A DNA stretch of 64,000 nt from JAGVSR01 sp963750715 (GCA_963750715.1 CAVVRP010000012.1:372001-436000); one strand, 5' to 3'. Positions 10,357-19,781 are shown, numbered from the stretch's first letter. Notes: a model not told the origin generated them from the sequence alone. A program made the numbers and translations.

Positions 10357-10435
10357 GCGGCGGCCGACTAGAACTGGTCCTGTAACGGGCGGCATGTCGC
10401 CAACCCCGCACGCACGGAGACCAGGGAGGTCACCA

Positions 10436-10870
10436 ATGAAGACAATCATGCTCGCTGCCTCAGCACTCGGCCTGCTGATGACCACCACTGTTTCATCCTA
10501 CGCCGGTTCGCGGGTCATCGTCGAGCAATATGGCTTCGGCAATACCGCGGCTGCTGGCCAGAACGGCCGCAACAACAAGCTCCACACCTATCAGCAAGGT
10601 AGCTGGAACTACGTCCGTTCTTGGCAGAACGGCGCCCGCAACGAGGCCGTCGTCGGCCAGCAGGGCAATCGCAACTCGGCCGCCATATCGCAGACGGGCG
10701 CACGCAATCTCGCCGGCATCGCACAGATCGGCAGCGGCCATTCCGCATCGACCTCTCAATCGGGTGTCGGCAACACGGCGGCGACCATTCAGGTAGGCCG
10801 CAACCAGAATGCCAACGTGGTTCAAAAGGGCAAGAACAACACCACCGTCGTCATCCAGGGCGGTTGGTAA
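10436..10870 (+). CDS. Curlin-repeat protein, CsgA/CsgB-like amyloid subunit
   Basis: 144 residues: a signal peptide (MKTIMLAASALG, cleaved after a YAGS-like site) and then about 110 residues of curlin repeats. The motif Q-x-G-x-x-N recurs roughly every 10-12 residues, for example QNGRNN, QQGNRN, QTGARN, QSGVGN, with Gln and Asn ladders expected to stack into an amyloid fibre. The ATG at 10436 is chosen because GGGAGG lies seven bases before it and it opens the signal peptide. The csgH-like gene follows. It could act as major subunit (CsgA) or nucleator (CsgB); sequence alone does not decide. No CsgG, CsgE or CsgF gene is in this window. Confidence 0.87.
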   Translation: MKTIMLAASALGLLMTTTVSSYAGSRVIVEQYGFGNTAAAGQNGRNNKLHTYQQGSWNYVRSWQNGARNEAVVGQQGNRNSAAISQTGARNLAGIAQIGSGHSASTSQSGVGNTAATIQVGRNQNANVVQKGKNNTTVVIQGGW

Positions 10871-10883
10871 ATGCCACGCACGT

Positions 10884-10910
10884 GACGGAGAGGCAGTCTG
10901 CCTCTCCGTC
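10884..10910 (+). terminator. Hairpin between the curlin and csgH genes
   Basis: A perfect 12-base stem (GACGGAGAGGCA with its complement) closes on a 3-base loop. No U-tract follows, so it may be a transcript-stabilising or partial attenuating hairpin that lowers csgH expression relative to the fibre subunit, rather than a full terminator. Confidence 0.5.
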
Positions 10911-10930
10911 TATTCCCAACGGAGGTTACC

Positions 10931-11296
10931 ATGTCGAAGAACTTGAACCGGTCGATTGCCCTCGCGGCGGCAGTCGGGATGTTCGGTGCCTATGCCGCGG
11001 CCGATACGGCGGACGCCGGCGCCGGGTTGACCTGCGAGATCCGCATGGTCAAGTCAGGCGACGATATCCAGGTGAAGGGCCTTATTCACGCGGCATCAGC
11101 CGCGAGCGGATCCTACAAATTCCGCCTCAGCCAGAACGGTGACGGGGGTTCCTCCCGCATCAATCAGGGCGGCGACTTCTCGCTGGCGGCGGGAGAAAGC
11201 TCCGTTGTCGGCGAGGCGACGATGAACGGCGGAGACGGCCTCGTGGCCCGATTGTCGGTTTCCTCGCCAGCGGGTTCGACGTCCTGCACGCGATAA
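10931..11296 (+). CDS. csgH: CsgH-like curli-assembly protein
   Basis: 121 residues: signal peptide (SIALAAAVGMFG) and a compact beta-rich domain. The pattern LTCEIRM, then GSYKFRL, then SRINQGGDF, AAGESSVVG and a final Cys near the C-terminus matches the alphaproteobacterial CsgH fold, in which two cysteines bracket an immunoglobulin-like domain. CsgH is known to hold back premature curlin amyloid formation in the periplasm. The start has GGAGG five bases upstream. Its position directly behind a curlin-repeat gene strongly supports the assignment. Confidence 0.82.
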   Translation: MSKNLNRSIALAAAVGMFGAYAAADTADAGAGLTCEIRMVKSGDDIQVKGLIHAASAASGSYKFRLSQNGDGGSSRINQGGDFSLAAGESSVVGEATMNGGDGLVARLSVSSPAGSTSCTR

Positions 11297-11321
11297 AAAG
11301 TTCCCGGCCATATAGAAAGCG

Positions 11322-11356
11322 GCCCCTGCCGCCTGATGGCATTCGGTTGCAGGGGC
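11322..11356 (+). terminator. Hairpin after csgH
   Basis: Arms GCCCCTGC and GCAGGGGC (8 bases each) enclose a 19-base loop, followed by a short TT only. It may end the curli transcript before trpC, but is weak as an intrinsic terminator. Confidence 0.3.
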
Positions 11357-11431
11357 TTGCATCTGCGTGGTCCTTGACCAATTGGCTGAGCGCCGGTAGC
11401 CACCACCGTCCACCCGTCGTATCATTGGATT

Positions 11432-12235
11432 ATGTCGGATATTCTTGAGAAGATCACGCGCTACAAGCGACAGGAAGTCGCCGCCGCCAAGGCGCGCGCG
11501 CCGCTGCAGGTGATGGCCGAGTACGCACGGTCAGCACCGCACGTCAGGCCGTTCGCGGGCGCCATCCGCGCAAAACTTGCAGAGCACGAGACGGCATTGA
11601 TCGCCGAGATCAAGAAGGCCTCTCCGTCGAAGGGACTGATCCGGCCGGACTTCGATCCACCTGCCCTCGCCCGCGCCTACGAGTTGGGTGGCGCCGCGTG
11701 CCTTTCCATCCTCACCGATGCGCCTTCTTTCCAGGGAGCGCCCGAGTATCTGACAGCTGCTCGCAAGGCCGTATCGCTTCCCGTTCTACGCAAGGATTTC
11801 ATGATCGACACCTATCAGGTGGTCGAAGCCCGAGCCTGGGGTGCGGATTGCATTCTCATCATCCTGGCCGAACTCGACGATGCGCTGGCCGCTGACCTCG
11901 CGTCGGCCGCGCGCGACTGGAAGATGGATGCCATCGTCGAGATCCATGATGCCATGGAAGTGGAACGTGCATTGCGCCTTCCATGCGAACTCATCGGCAT
12001 CAACAATCGCAACCTCAAGACATTCGAAGTCTCGCTCGACACCACCGAGAAGCTTGCGGCCTCGATTCCGAAAGACCGGATAGTCATCGCCGAAAGCGGA
12101 ATCCTCGCGCAGGCCGACATCAGGCGGCTGAACAGGTCGGGCGTCGATACGTTCCTCGTCGGTGAAAGCCTGATGCGCCATAGCGACGTCACGGCTGCGA
12201 CACGAGCACTTCTGGCCAAAGGCAAAACCGCATGA
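11432..12235 (+). CDS. trpC: Indole-3-glycerol phosphate synthase
   Basis: Closes the indole ring in tryptophan synthesis. It is a 267-residue TIM-barrel protein. Characteristic motifs are ALIAEIKKASPSKG near residue 50, the VLRKDFMID strand, GINNRNLKTFEV and VIAESGI near the C-terminus. The stop overlaps the moaC start by four bases (ATGA), so translation is probably coupled. It is monofunctional, with no fused TrpF domain. Confidence 0.96.
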   Translation: MSDILEKITRYKRQEVAAAKARAPLQVMAEYARSAPHVRPFAGAIRAKLAEHETALIAEIKKASPSKGLIRPDFDPPALARAYELGGAACLSILTDAPSFQGAPEYLTAARKAVSLPVLRKDFMIDTYQVVEARAWGADCILIILAELDDALAADLASAARDWKMDAIVEIHDAMEVERALRLPCELIGINNRNLKTFEVSLDTTEKLAASIPKDRIVIAESGILAQADIRRLNRSGVDTFLVGESLMRHSDVTAATRALLAKGKTA

Positions 12236-12717
12236 CCCGTCTGTCGCATCTGAACGACAAGGGCGAGGCGCATATGGTCGACGTCTCGGACAAGGTCGTC
12301 ACGGCGCGCACGGCGATTGCGGAGGGCTTCGTATCGATGCAGCCGGAGACGCTGGCCATCATTGAGACCGGGACGGCCAAGAAGGGCGATGTTCTAGCCA
12401 CCGCGCGTATCGCCGGCATCATGGCCGCGAAGAAAACGCACGAATTGATCCCTCTTTGCCATCCCCTGGTGATCACCAAGATCACCGTCGAGTTCACGCC
12501 GTCGCAATCGCCGCCCGGCATCCACGTCACGGCGCAGGTGAAGGTCACTGGCCAGACCGGCGTCGAGATGGAAGCCATGACGGCCGTCTCCGTCGCCTGC
12601 CTGACGATCTACGACATGCTCAAGGCAGCCGACAAGAACATGAGCTTTTCCGGCATTCGCCTGCTCAAAAAGTGCGGCGGGCGCTCCGGAATGTACATGG
12701 CGCCGGCCGCTCGATGA
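12232..12717 (+). CDS. moaC: Cyclic pyranopterin monophosphate synthase MoaC
   Basis: Acts with MoaA to form cyclic pyranopterin monophosphate, the first molybdenum-cofactor intermediate. At 161 residues it has normal length. The conserved ELIPLCHPL segment and the ELTAVS-like EAMTAVSVACLT segment are visible, as is the C-terminal KKCGGRSG. It overlaps trpC by four bases and precedes moeA, a common alphaproteobacterial arrangement. Confidence 0.95.
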   Translation: MTRLSHLNDKGEAHMVDVSDKVVTARTAIAEGFVSMQPETLAIIETGTAKKGDVLATARIAGIMAAKKTHELIPLCHPLVITKITVEFTPSQSPPGIHVTAQVKVTGQTGVEMEAMTAVSVACLTIYDMLKAADKNMSFSGIRLLKKCGGRSGMYMAPAAR

Positions 12718-12744
12718 GGCTGACACCGATAAGTATGGTGAAAC

Positions 12745-13956
12745 GTGGCTGACAAGCTCCTGCCCGTCAGTGAAGCGCTGCGCCGCATCCTCGACGGCGT
12801 GGCCATCATGCCGCCCGAGACAGTGCCGATCGAGGAAGCACATGGCCGGGTGTTGGCTGAAGATCTTGTGGCGTCGCGCGATCAGCCGCCGTTTCACGCG
12901 TCAGCCATGGATGGTTATGCCGTGAAGTCGGCTGAACTGGAGCGGCTGCCGACAACCCTCGATCTCGCAGGCGAGGCGCAAGCGGGCCGACCTTTCACGG
13001 GTTCCGTGGCGCCACGCGGCTGCGTGCGCATTTTCACGGGCGCACCGGTGCCCGATGGCTTCGACACGGTCGTGATCCAGGAAGACATCAGGTGCGACGG
13101 CAAGACCATTCATTTCAATGCACCGGCGGCTCCGGGCGCCAACATCCGTCCGCGCGGCAACGATTACCGGGCCGGCGACGTTCTCCTGCGGGCCGGCGCT
13201 GCGCTCGGTCCCCGCCCGATCATGCTCGCGGCGTCGCTCGGCTGTGGTCGGCTATCTGTACGGCGCAAACCTACCGTTGCCATCCTTGCAACCGGCGATG
13301 AACTCGTCCTGCCCGGCGAAACACCCAGCCACAGCCAGATCGTGTGCTCAAACTCATATGGTCTTGCGGCTATGGCGGAAAAGGCCGGCGGCGCGCCGCG
13401 CCTCCTCGGCATCGCGCGTGATACTCGCGCAGCCCTCGATGACAAGATCGCATTGACCATGGGCTGCGATGTCCTGGTGACGACGGGCGGCGCGTCGGTC
13501 GGCGATCACGATCTCGTTGCACCGGCCCTAGCCGCGCGCGGCATGGCGCTCGACTTCTGGAAAATCGCGATGCGGCCCGGCAAACCGATGTTGTTTGGCC
13601 GGGTCGGCGCCCAGCGCGTTCTGGGTCTGCCCGGAAATCCCGTATCCGTGCTCATCTGCGCGCGGCTTTTTCTGGTGCCGTTGATAAGAGCCCTGATGGG
13701 CACTCAGGAGCAGGAGCCCGCCACGTTCAAGGCTATCGTGACCGCGGCGGTCCCCGCCAATGGGCCGCGACAGCACTACATGCGCGCCACGTTGTCGCGC
13801 GGCGGCGACGGTCGTCATCTCGTGACTCCGGCGCAGTCGCAGGATAGTTCGCTCGTCGCGACGGCGGTCGCCTCGAACTGTCTCATCGTACGCGCGGTCG
13901 GTGTGCCGGCGCTCTCGGCCGGCGACGAGACGGACGTCATGATGTTTGATTTCTAA
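12745..13956 (+). CDS. moeA: Molybdopterin molybdotransferase MoeA
   Basis: Inserts molybdate into adenylated molybdopterin in the last step of cofactor synthesis. The 403-residue protein shows the N-terminal SAMDGYAV signature, the middle TGDELV and TTGGASVGDHD motifs, and the PGKP/LPGNPVS region. The start is GTG at 12745; an ATG at 12735 opens a frame that stops almost at once. It is the last gene of the trpC-moaC-moeA group. An insertion-sequence remnant begins directly after its stop. Confidence 0.95.
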   Translation: MADKLLPVSEALRRILDGVAIMPPETVPIEEAHGRVLAEDLVASRDQPPFHASAMDGYAVKSAELERLPTTLDLAGEAQAGRPFTGSVAPRGCVRIFTGAPVPDGFDTVVIQEDIRCDGKTIHFNAPAAPGANIRPRGNDYRAGDVLLRAGAALGPRPIMLAASLGCGRLSVRRKPTVAILATGDELVLPGETPSHSQIVCSNSYGLAAMAEKAGGAPRLLGIARDTRAALDDKIALTMGCDVLVTTGGASVGDHDLVAPALAARGMALDFWKIAMRPGKPMLFGRVGAQRVLGLPGNPVSVLICARLFLVPLIRALMGTQEQEPATFKAIVTAAVPANGPRQHYMRATLSRGGDGRHLVTPAQSQDSSLVATAVASNCLIVRAVGVPALSAGDETDVMMFDF

Positions 13957-14245
13957 AGCAGCTGTCCGATGGCGGATCGAGGATATGACGCCGACTGGAT
14001 CAGGGCACTCGTTCGTGAGCAAGGTGCGTGGGCAAACATTCCACCGAAGCGCAATCGCAAAGTATCGATCTGCTTCAGCCCTTATCTGTATCGGGCGCGT
14101 AGTTTGGTCGAACGGTTCTTCAACAAGATCAAGCAGTGTCGGCACGTCGCCACTCGGTATGACAAGCTGGCTGCCAACTACCTTGCTTTCATCAAGCTCC
14201 CATCAATCCGTATTTGGCTGCGCGTTTATGAGTCCACTCCTAGCA
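13957..14245 (+). mobile_element. IS5-family transposase remnant (C-terminal part)
   Basis: The frame encodes the end of an IS5-type DDE transposase: ADRGYDADWIR near the second catalytic Asp, then RSLVERFFNKIKQ with the catalytic Glu, then the usual RIWLRVYES end. The N-terminal two thirds and the stop are missing and no inverted repeats were found. It abuts the moeA stop, so one end may have been deleted together with flanking DNA. Not functional. Confidence 0.85.
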
Positions 14246-14273
14246 AAAATGAACGAACGCTGGGCATCCCTGA

Positions 14274-15876
14274 TTACTCGACGGTCAAGGTGATCGCCGT
14301 GCGCGCGTCCCATTCCGGCCCCACCGGGACGGGCGGCAGCACGGCATGTGCGGGCTCCGCGACCTGACGGCGCGCATTTCGCCGATTGGACCGGAAGCGG
14401 TGCAGTTCCTCCTGCACGCGTTCGAACGCGGCCTCGCGCGCCGTCGTGTTGGCGAGGAGCGCTTCCCAGTTGCCGAGAATCGTGAAGCGTTGCTGCTCGA
14501 AGTTGTGCCCGATGCCTTCGGGGCGCGGGCTCTGTGCCTGACAGATCGCGACGACGGTTTCGCTGCCCCTCTCGTTGAGCTTCACCCTATAGCCCGCGTT
14601 AGCCGGCGGAATGTCGATCTGCTGTCTCGCAGTCACACGATTGTTCGGCTCGAAATCATTCGGGAACAGCACCGTCGCGTCGCCTTTGGAACTGACGCTG
14701 ACGACTGTGAGGTTGCAGTCGCGACTCGGGCACCACGGACAGGCGCAGGGTGTCGCCCGTCTTGTAGTGGCTAGCGTCAGACCAAAGCGAGAGTGCGACG
14801 GCGCCCTCGTCGGAAGACTGCTCGTTCGAAGCGTCCGCGTCAGCAGTTGCGTCGAGGAACCTGCGCAGCCGCACCCAGTCCCGGCGGCTGATGAACCCCT
14901 GCGACAGTCGCCGCCCCAATGCGCTTGGCCCCGGACCGGCAGCCTCGAGCCGTCGCTGCAATCCCGCCGCAGTAATGCCGAGTTCGGCCGCAGCGCGCGT
15001 GATATCGACCGGACGCCGATACGAACGCGCCAGCGCCGTGAAGGGATCGAGCCCGTCGATCGACGCGGCGGCGGAGGGCTGTGAAAGGGCTTTCACATCG
15101 AGTGAGAGAGGCGGGGCAAGTGCTGCGAAGGCCAAGCCGTCCGCCGGCACCGGCTCATCGGCAAGCGCGCCAACCCGAGCGGCGAATTCCTGCCATTGCG
15201 TCACGCTCCAGCCCAGTTGTGACAAGCGAACGGCGAGAAGCGCACTGGCTTCGCCGACGGTCTCGACGACAGGCTGTGCGGGGGGCTTCGCCAGTCCCTT
15301 CAGCACGCTCATCGCAGCGTCGCGATACTGGGCCATGTGCTTTTCGGGCGTGCACTGGTTATGCAGGCTGGCGAGCGATACGAAGCGGGTGTCTTTGGCC
15401 GCATCTTTCCCGACCAGGTTGATCCATGCCGACATGTCGGCCGCCAGCGCCGCCCGGGTCAGCGGCAACTTGGGATCGCACTTGACGTTATCGGGATCCA
15501 GTCCTGCGATCCATGCACGAACGGCCTGCGCTTCCTGCGAGGTCGGCCCGGGAACCGGGCCGTAAAAAACATCCAGTGGGCGATGCCGCTGCAGCATCGT
15601 CAGATAGAGGGCGGAGGCATCCGGGAGCCCTGGTGCCACGAGCCAGGGCGATCGCTTGATCTGATCGATATCGAGGATGTTCGCGAGCCCGCCCCTCGGT
15701 TCGCCGGATTCGACCCGGCCCACCTGATGACAGCGCGCGCAATGCGCCTCCAGAACCTGCGCGAACCCTACCGGCTCAGTCGCCCCAACGGGTTTGGCCA
15801 GATACAGAGCGATGCCAAAGCACGCGACAAGCCGGAGAAGACCACCGCGGACCATCGCACTCAGGTTCTGCAGCAT
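14274..15876 (-). CDS. Periplasmic CxxCH/DUF4384 protein, frameshifted
   Basis: Signal peptide (MLQNLSAMVRGG, ending near GATEP), then a CARCH heme c-attachment motif about 40 residues in, a long middle region, and a C-terminal DUF4384-like domain with VLFPNDFEPNN and a GSETVVAICQ strand. The first frame reads from 15876 through the middle region. The DUF4384 domain lies in a second frame that ends at 14274. One extra base near 14726 (after CCCGAG) separates them. The start at 15876 has GGAG five bases upstream. DUF4384 proteins often accompany caspase-like or Ser/Thr-kinase effectors; none is seen here. Function unknown. Confidence 0.72.
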
Positions 15877-16128
15877 CAAGACTCCAAGCGGACAGGCATC
15901 CAGCACACGGCTTGGCGCTGACCATATCGAGCCCCGGTAAGGCCGCCAATGACCGTCGTGCCAAAATGGAAAACATGCGCAACTTGACAAGAACTCGGAG
16001 CCGGCCAATGGCCGTTACCCGGCCCTCCGCTCCCGGCGTTTACGTAAACCAGAAGATCGATTGAGCTATCCCGCGCCGGGCCACGATGGCCTAGACTTGG
16101 CGACTGGCAACAATCGGCGAAAGCAGCG

Positions 16129-17778
16129 ATGCGGTCCGGCGGCCAAATTCTGATCGATCAGCTCTCGCTGCATGGCCTCGATACCGTATTCATGGTGCCG
16201 GGCGAGAGTATCCTCGGCGCACTCGATGCCTTGTTCGAGTCATACGCGATCCGCACAGTTGTCTGCCGTCACGAGGGCGCGGCTGCCATGATGGCCGAGG
16301 CAACAGCCAAAATGACCGGCCGGCCGGGCGTCGCCTTCGTGACGCGTGGTCCCGGCGCCATGAACGCGGCGACCGGTGTCTACATCGCCCATCAGGACCA
16401 GTCGCCGATGCTCCTGTTTGTCGGCTTGCCGTCGCGGCGTCACGACGGCCGTCTCGCTTTCCAGAGTATCGATTTGCAGGCGGCATTCACCGGCATGGCC
16501 AAGGCAATTGACATCGTCATGACGCCGAACCGTCTGCCGGAGGCGATCGCGTCGGCCGTGCGTACCGCTGCGTCCGGACAGCCCGGACCCGTCGTCATCG
16601 GCCTACCGGAAGACGTGCTTACGGAGACGGTCGACGTTGCCGATGCGGTGCCCGAACCCGCGGAACTTTCCGGCCCCTCGCCCGCGGCCATGCAGGCGTT
16701 CGGCGACCTGCTGAATCAGTCTGGCCAGCCGCTGCTCATCGTCGGCGGACCCGGATGGAACGAGGAAGTTCGCCATGCCGTCGAAGCGTTCGCCTTGCGC
16801 TTCGACTTGCCGGTCGCAACGTCCTTCCGTTGTCAGGATTACATAGCCAACCGTCACCCGAACTTTGTCGGACATATCGGTTTTGGGCACGATGCCAAGC
16901 TCGCCGCCGGAATAAAGGCGGCCGATCTGATCGTCTTCGTCGGCGCCCGCCCCGACGAAGTGACCACCCGCGTCTGGCAACTGATCCGTGCGCCCAGGCC
17001 ATCACAGAAAATAGTAATGATCCACCCATCTGCGGCAATCGCGTTGGGAGGCGTTCGGGCCGATCTCATGATCGCCTCACCGTCCTTGGGCTTTTCCCGC
17101 GTCCTACGGCACCTCGAACCCCCAGCGGAACGCAGGTGGGGCACCTATCGCCGCGATCTGCGCAATGCTCTTGATGCTTCGCGACGCCTGGTTCCCGTTC
17201 CGGGCGCCGTGCAGTTGCCCGAGATCATTCGCCGCCTCTCCGATACGCTGGCGCCCAATGCCGTCATTTCCAACGGCGCCGGCAATTATGCCCAATTCCT
17301 GCATCGCTATTTCTTGTACAAAAGCTTTCGCACGCAATTGGCGCCAGCCTGCGGTTACATGGGATACGGGCTTCCGGCAGCAATTGCCGCGAAGCTGGCA
17401 TTTCCGGAACGCATATGCGTCGCCTTCGCGGGGGACGGCTGCTTCCAGATGACGGTACAGGAACTGGCAACGGCCGTTCAGTATGCGCTTCCTGTTGTCG
17501 TGGTCGTCGTCAACAACGGCATGCACGGAACCATCCGCATGCATCAGGAACGGCACTATCCTGGCCGTGTCATTGCAACGAGCCTCGTCAATCCTGACTT
17601 TGCCGCACTCGCACGAAGTTACGGTGCAAAGGGCTTCACCGTTACCGAAACGAGCGACTTCGAGACCGCGTTCCACGAGGCGCTGGAGCAGACGGGGCCA
17701 TCTGTCATCGACGTCAGGATCGATCCCGAAGCCATCAGTCCTGAAGAAACGATCAGCACGATCCGCCGCCGCGGTTGA
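16129..17778 (+). CDS. Thiamine diphosphate-dependent enzyme, acetolactate-synthase-like
   Basis: 549 residues with the three-domain layout of the acetolactate synthase/benzoylformate decarboxylase superfamily. The cofactor-activating Glu is in VPGESIL (about residue 26). The C-terminal ThDP/Mg motif runs from AGDGCFQM to VVNNG (about 436-466). It is not next to ilvN, and the ilvB signature around the FAD site is not obvious, so a catabolic or decarboxylase role is possible. Substrate cannot be named from sequence. It stands alone on the plus strand. Confidence 0.85.
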   Translation: MRSGGQILIDQLSLHGLDTVFMVPGESILGALDALFESYAIRTVVCRHEGAAAMMAEATAKMTGRPGVAFVTRGPGAMNAATGVYIAHQDQSPMLLFVGLPSRRHDGRLAFQSIDLQAAFTGMAKAIDIVMTPNRLPEAIASAVRTAASGQPGPVVIGLPEDVLTETVDVADAVPEPAELSGPSPAAMQAFGDLLNQSGQPLLIVGGPGWNEEVRHAVEAFALRFDLPVATSFRCQDYIANRHPNFVGHIGFGHDAKLAAGIKAADLIVFVGARPDEVTTRVWQLIRAPRPSQKIVMIHPSAAIALGGVRADLMIASPSLGFSRVLRHLEPPAERRWGTYRRDLRNALDASRRLVPVPGAVQLPEIIRRLSDTLAPNAVISNGAGNYAQFLHRYFLYKSFRTQLAPACGYMGYGLPAAIAAKLAFPERICVAFAGDGCFQMTVQELATAVQYALPVVVVVVNNGMHGTIRMHQERHYPGRVIATSLVNPDFAALARSYGAKGFTVTETSDFETAFHEALEQTGPSVIDVRIDPEAISPEETISTIRRRG

Positions 17779-17943
17779 TTTCATTTTTATGGTCTTTTTT
17801 GATCAATTCGTAAAGCGCATAAAAAAATAGTAAATTCACACGTATTACCATTAGCCATTGTGCTGGTTGAATATGGACCTAACGAAACATTATCGGATAA
17901 TAATTTCTGAATTCGACGTTAGGCAAGTGGCACGGGTACGCCG

Positions 17944-18135
17944 ATGGATCTTCATGCCGCCGGATTTAAGGACCGCTCTTCGTCGTGTTGGACCAGACTC
18001 ACCGCTTTCTTTTTCTTCGCATTTGCAGCTGGCCTTATGCTCGGCGCGCTGATACGGGCAAAGCCAGCCGATAACGCAAGCCTGACGTTCAGCCAGTTCA
18101 AGACCGCTCCAACACTCGACACAATAGCTAGGTGA
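17944..18135 (+). CDS. Possible small membrane protein
   Basis: A 63-residue frame with one strong hydrophobic stretch (LTAFFFFAFAAGLMLGALI). No clear ribosome site precedes it and no homologue is recognised. It lies upstream of a good intrinsic terminator, which suggests that something is transcribed here. Weak call. Confidence 0.3.
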   Translation: MDLHAAGFKDRSSSCWTRLTAFFFFAFAAGLMLGALIRAKPADNASLTFSQFKTAPTLDTIAR

Positions 18136-18186
18136 AAACGACCACTCTTCGATAACTCAACACTCCCAACCACCCACTCTCAAAAA

Positions 18187-18222
18187 GACCTTTCTTCCAC
18201 CCGGAAGAAGGGTCATTTTTTT
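18187..18222 (+). terminator. Rho-independent terminator
   Basis: A 12-base stem (GACCTTTCTTCC with its complement, one T-G pair), a 4-base loop and then seven T residues. It is the clearest intrinsic terminator in the window. It ends transcription from the ThDP-enzyme side. Confidence 0.85.
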
Positions 18223-18296
18223 GAGGCGGGCGGGCGAAACCGCGAACTGCGCCGTACGCGGCGCACCGCTACCTGCCCCAACCAATTGGAGCCTGC

Positions 18297-18818
18297 ATGA
18301 TCGTCTTGCGTGTGGTGATCGGCCTCGCCATCTTGATTTGTCTTGCCCCTTCATCGGGGTCGTAGTTGCCGGTGTTATCTCGCAGCGCACTGGCGGACGC
18401 GGTGTTTGCCAACGTTAACGACTTCAGGAATTGGCAAGCATGGTCGCCGTGGGCCGATCGCGACCCGGACGCAAATGTCAACTTCGAAGGTCCTTCGTCG
18501 GGTAGCGGAACTATGTTCAACTGGTCAGGAAATGCCGAGGTCGGCGAGGGGCGCATGATCATCGTCGCCAGCAAACCGAATGAAGCCATTCAGATCAAGC
18601 TGGGTCTCGTGAAGCCGCTTCCTGGCACCAGCGGCGTCGGCCTCGCATTCAAGCCCGACGGCGCCAACACCAGCGTCACGTGGAGCATCACGGGCCGCCA
18701 GGACTTCGTCGATCGCGCAATCTGCACTATCATGGGTCTGAACATGGACCGCATGATCGGTGCCGATTGCGAAAAAGGTCTCGCCAAGCTCACGGCGCTC
18801 GCCGAGACCAAAAGCTGA
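18297..18818 (+). CDS. SRPBCC (START-like) family protein, N-terminus disturbed
   Basis: Polyketide-cyclase/START-like ligand-binding fold. The body from 18366 matches the family well: RSALADAVFANVNDF, WSPWADRDP, GTMFNWSGN, VTWSITG and a C-terminal MDRMIGADCEKGL. The ATG at 18297 opens a membrane anchor (MIVLRVVIGLAIL), but a TAG at 18363 interrupts this frame. A neighbouring frame continues the anchor (IGVVVAGV), so two compensating single-base changes would restore a complete protein. As written, translation would need the TTG at 18366. Homologues usually begin with such an anchor, so I annotate from 18297. Ligand unknown. Confidence 0.65.
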
Positions 18819-18821
18819 ACT

Positions 18822-19085
18822 TTACTTGCAGCCCTGCTGGCGCGCCGTGCACTCGGTTCCGAGCGTCGCGGACTTGCAGACGTGCTTGATTTCGCCAGAC
18901 GGCTTCATGCCCTTGTTGTCCATGACGTTCTGGAGGGCCTTATCGGCCATGAACTTGGCGACGTCCTCGGTAATTCCGTTGCCGATGCCACCGATGAGCT
19001 TGCATTCGGCGGACGCAGGGACGACGGAAGCGGACAAAGCCAACGCGGCGGCGAGAGCGGCAGCGGAAATACGCAATGTGATCAT
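18822..19085 (-). CDS. Small secreted Cys-rich protein
   Basis: 87 residues: signal peptide (ISAAALAAALALSASV, cleaved near ASAEC) and a mature peptide of about 60 residues with four cysteines (AECKL, HVCKS, TECTA, QGCK), likely two disulfides. It is convergent with the SRPBCC gene, with only three bases between the stops. Family unknown. Confidence 0.6.
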   Translation of the reverse strand: MITLRISAAALAAALALSASVVPASAECKLIGGIGNGITEDVAKFMADKALQNVMDNKGMKPSGEIKHVCKSATLGTECTARQQGCK

Positions 19086-19216
19086 GGTTCATACCCCAGA
19101 AGTTAAGACAGACAGTGGAGGTCTGCGCTCGCCAACGGCCCCGATCAAGACAACCGGGCGTCCCGCTTGTTCTTTCGCGATGCATCGTTGCGAACGTGCA
19201 TCGCACGCCCGAACCC

Positions 19217-19513
19217 TCAGGCGGTGGGAGCGCGCCGTATCTCGGCGCTTCGCCAACGCCTGACGTTGCCTTTCACCTCGAGGAGGTTCGCCTCGGCAAG
19301 GGCATAAATGCGCGAGGCGATGGCCTGGGAATCGATTTCGAGGGCTGCTGCGCGCGCTGCATTAGTTATACGCGCGATGAGCATTGCAACCTTGCGCCAT
19401 TCCTCGTCCGCGCAGGCGAGTATCATCGGATCTAGGTCGGCGTCGGCGGTCGGGGAGGCAGATCCCGGCTGCGTCACGGCTGTCACCTTTCTGAATGTGC
19501 CGCAATCGGGCAA
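19217..19513 (-). CDS. DUF3658-like helical protein
   Basis: 98 residues, cytosolic. From MILACADEEWRKVAML to the C-terminal WRSAEIRRA it follows the pattern of the DUF3658 domain (a winged-helix-like tail found on DUF1835 proteins), with RIYALAEANLLEVKGN near the end. The N-terminal 28 residues look unstructured, so the real start could be the later ATG. No operon partner. The family link is from memory of the pattern. Confidence 0.55.
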   Translation of the reverse strand: MPDCGTFRKVTAVTQPGSASPTADADLDPMILACADEEWRKVAMLIARITNAARAAALEIDSQAIASRIYALAEANLLEVKGNVRRWRSAEIRRAPTA

Positions 19514-19621
19514 GCCGCCACCCTATATCGCGTCGCATCCGCATGCCATCAGGATCGCAATCTGCGGCTGTACACCCTACGTTCTTCGATCCATTGATGC
19601 CCCGAAGTAGATTACAAATCT

Positions 19622-19781
19622 ATGGCCCGCGCATACTCAATTTTTGGGTGCTGCCGCACTTTTGGTGGCCTTGGTGTTGCCTGCGTCTGCCGATACCATT
19701 TTTGAAGTCGAGAACCCCGTGCGGGCGGTCCGGTCGACAGCCGGCGGGACGAGCGCCGCCCCGCGCAAGACGCGCAACTAG
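19622..19781 (+). CDS. Small secreted protein, apparent one-base frameshift
   Basis: Starting at ATG 19622 the first six codons are followed by a five-T run. Reading the run as four T gives a 52-residue protein with a clean signal peptide (ILGAAALLVALVLPASA) and a short mature part ending at TAG. Read as written, the frame closes soon afterwards. The signal-peptide quality suggests a real gene with a homopolymer insertion. Confidence 0.4.

Noticed and set aside
17885..17906. Second dif-like site near 17,890
   Set aside because: It contains TTATCGGATAAT but lacks the 11-6-11 spacing, so the similarity is probably chance.
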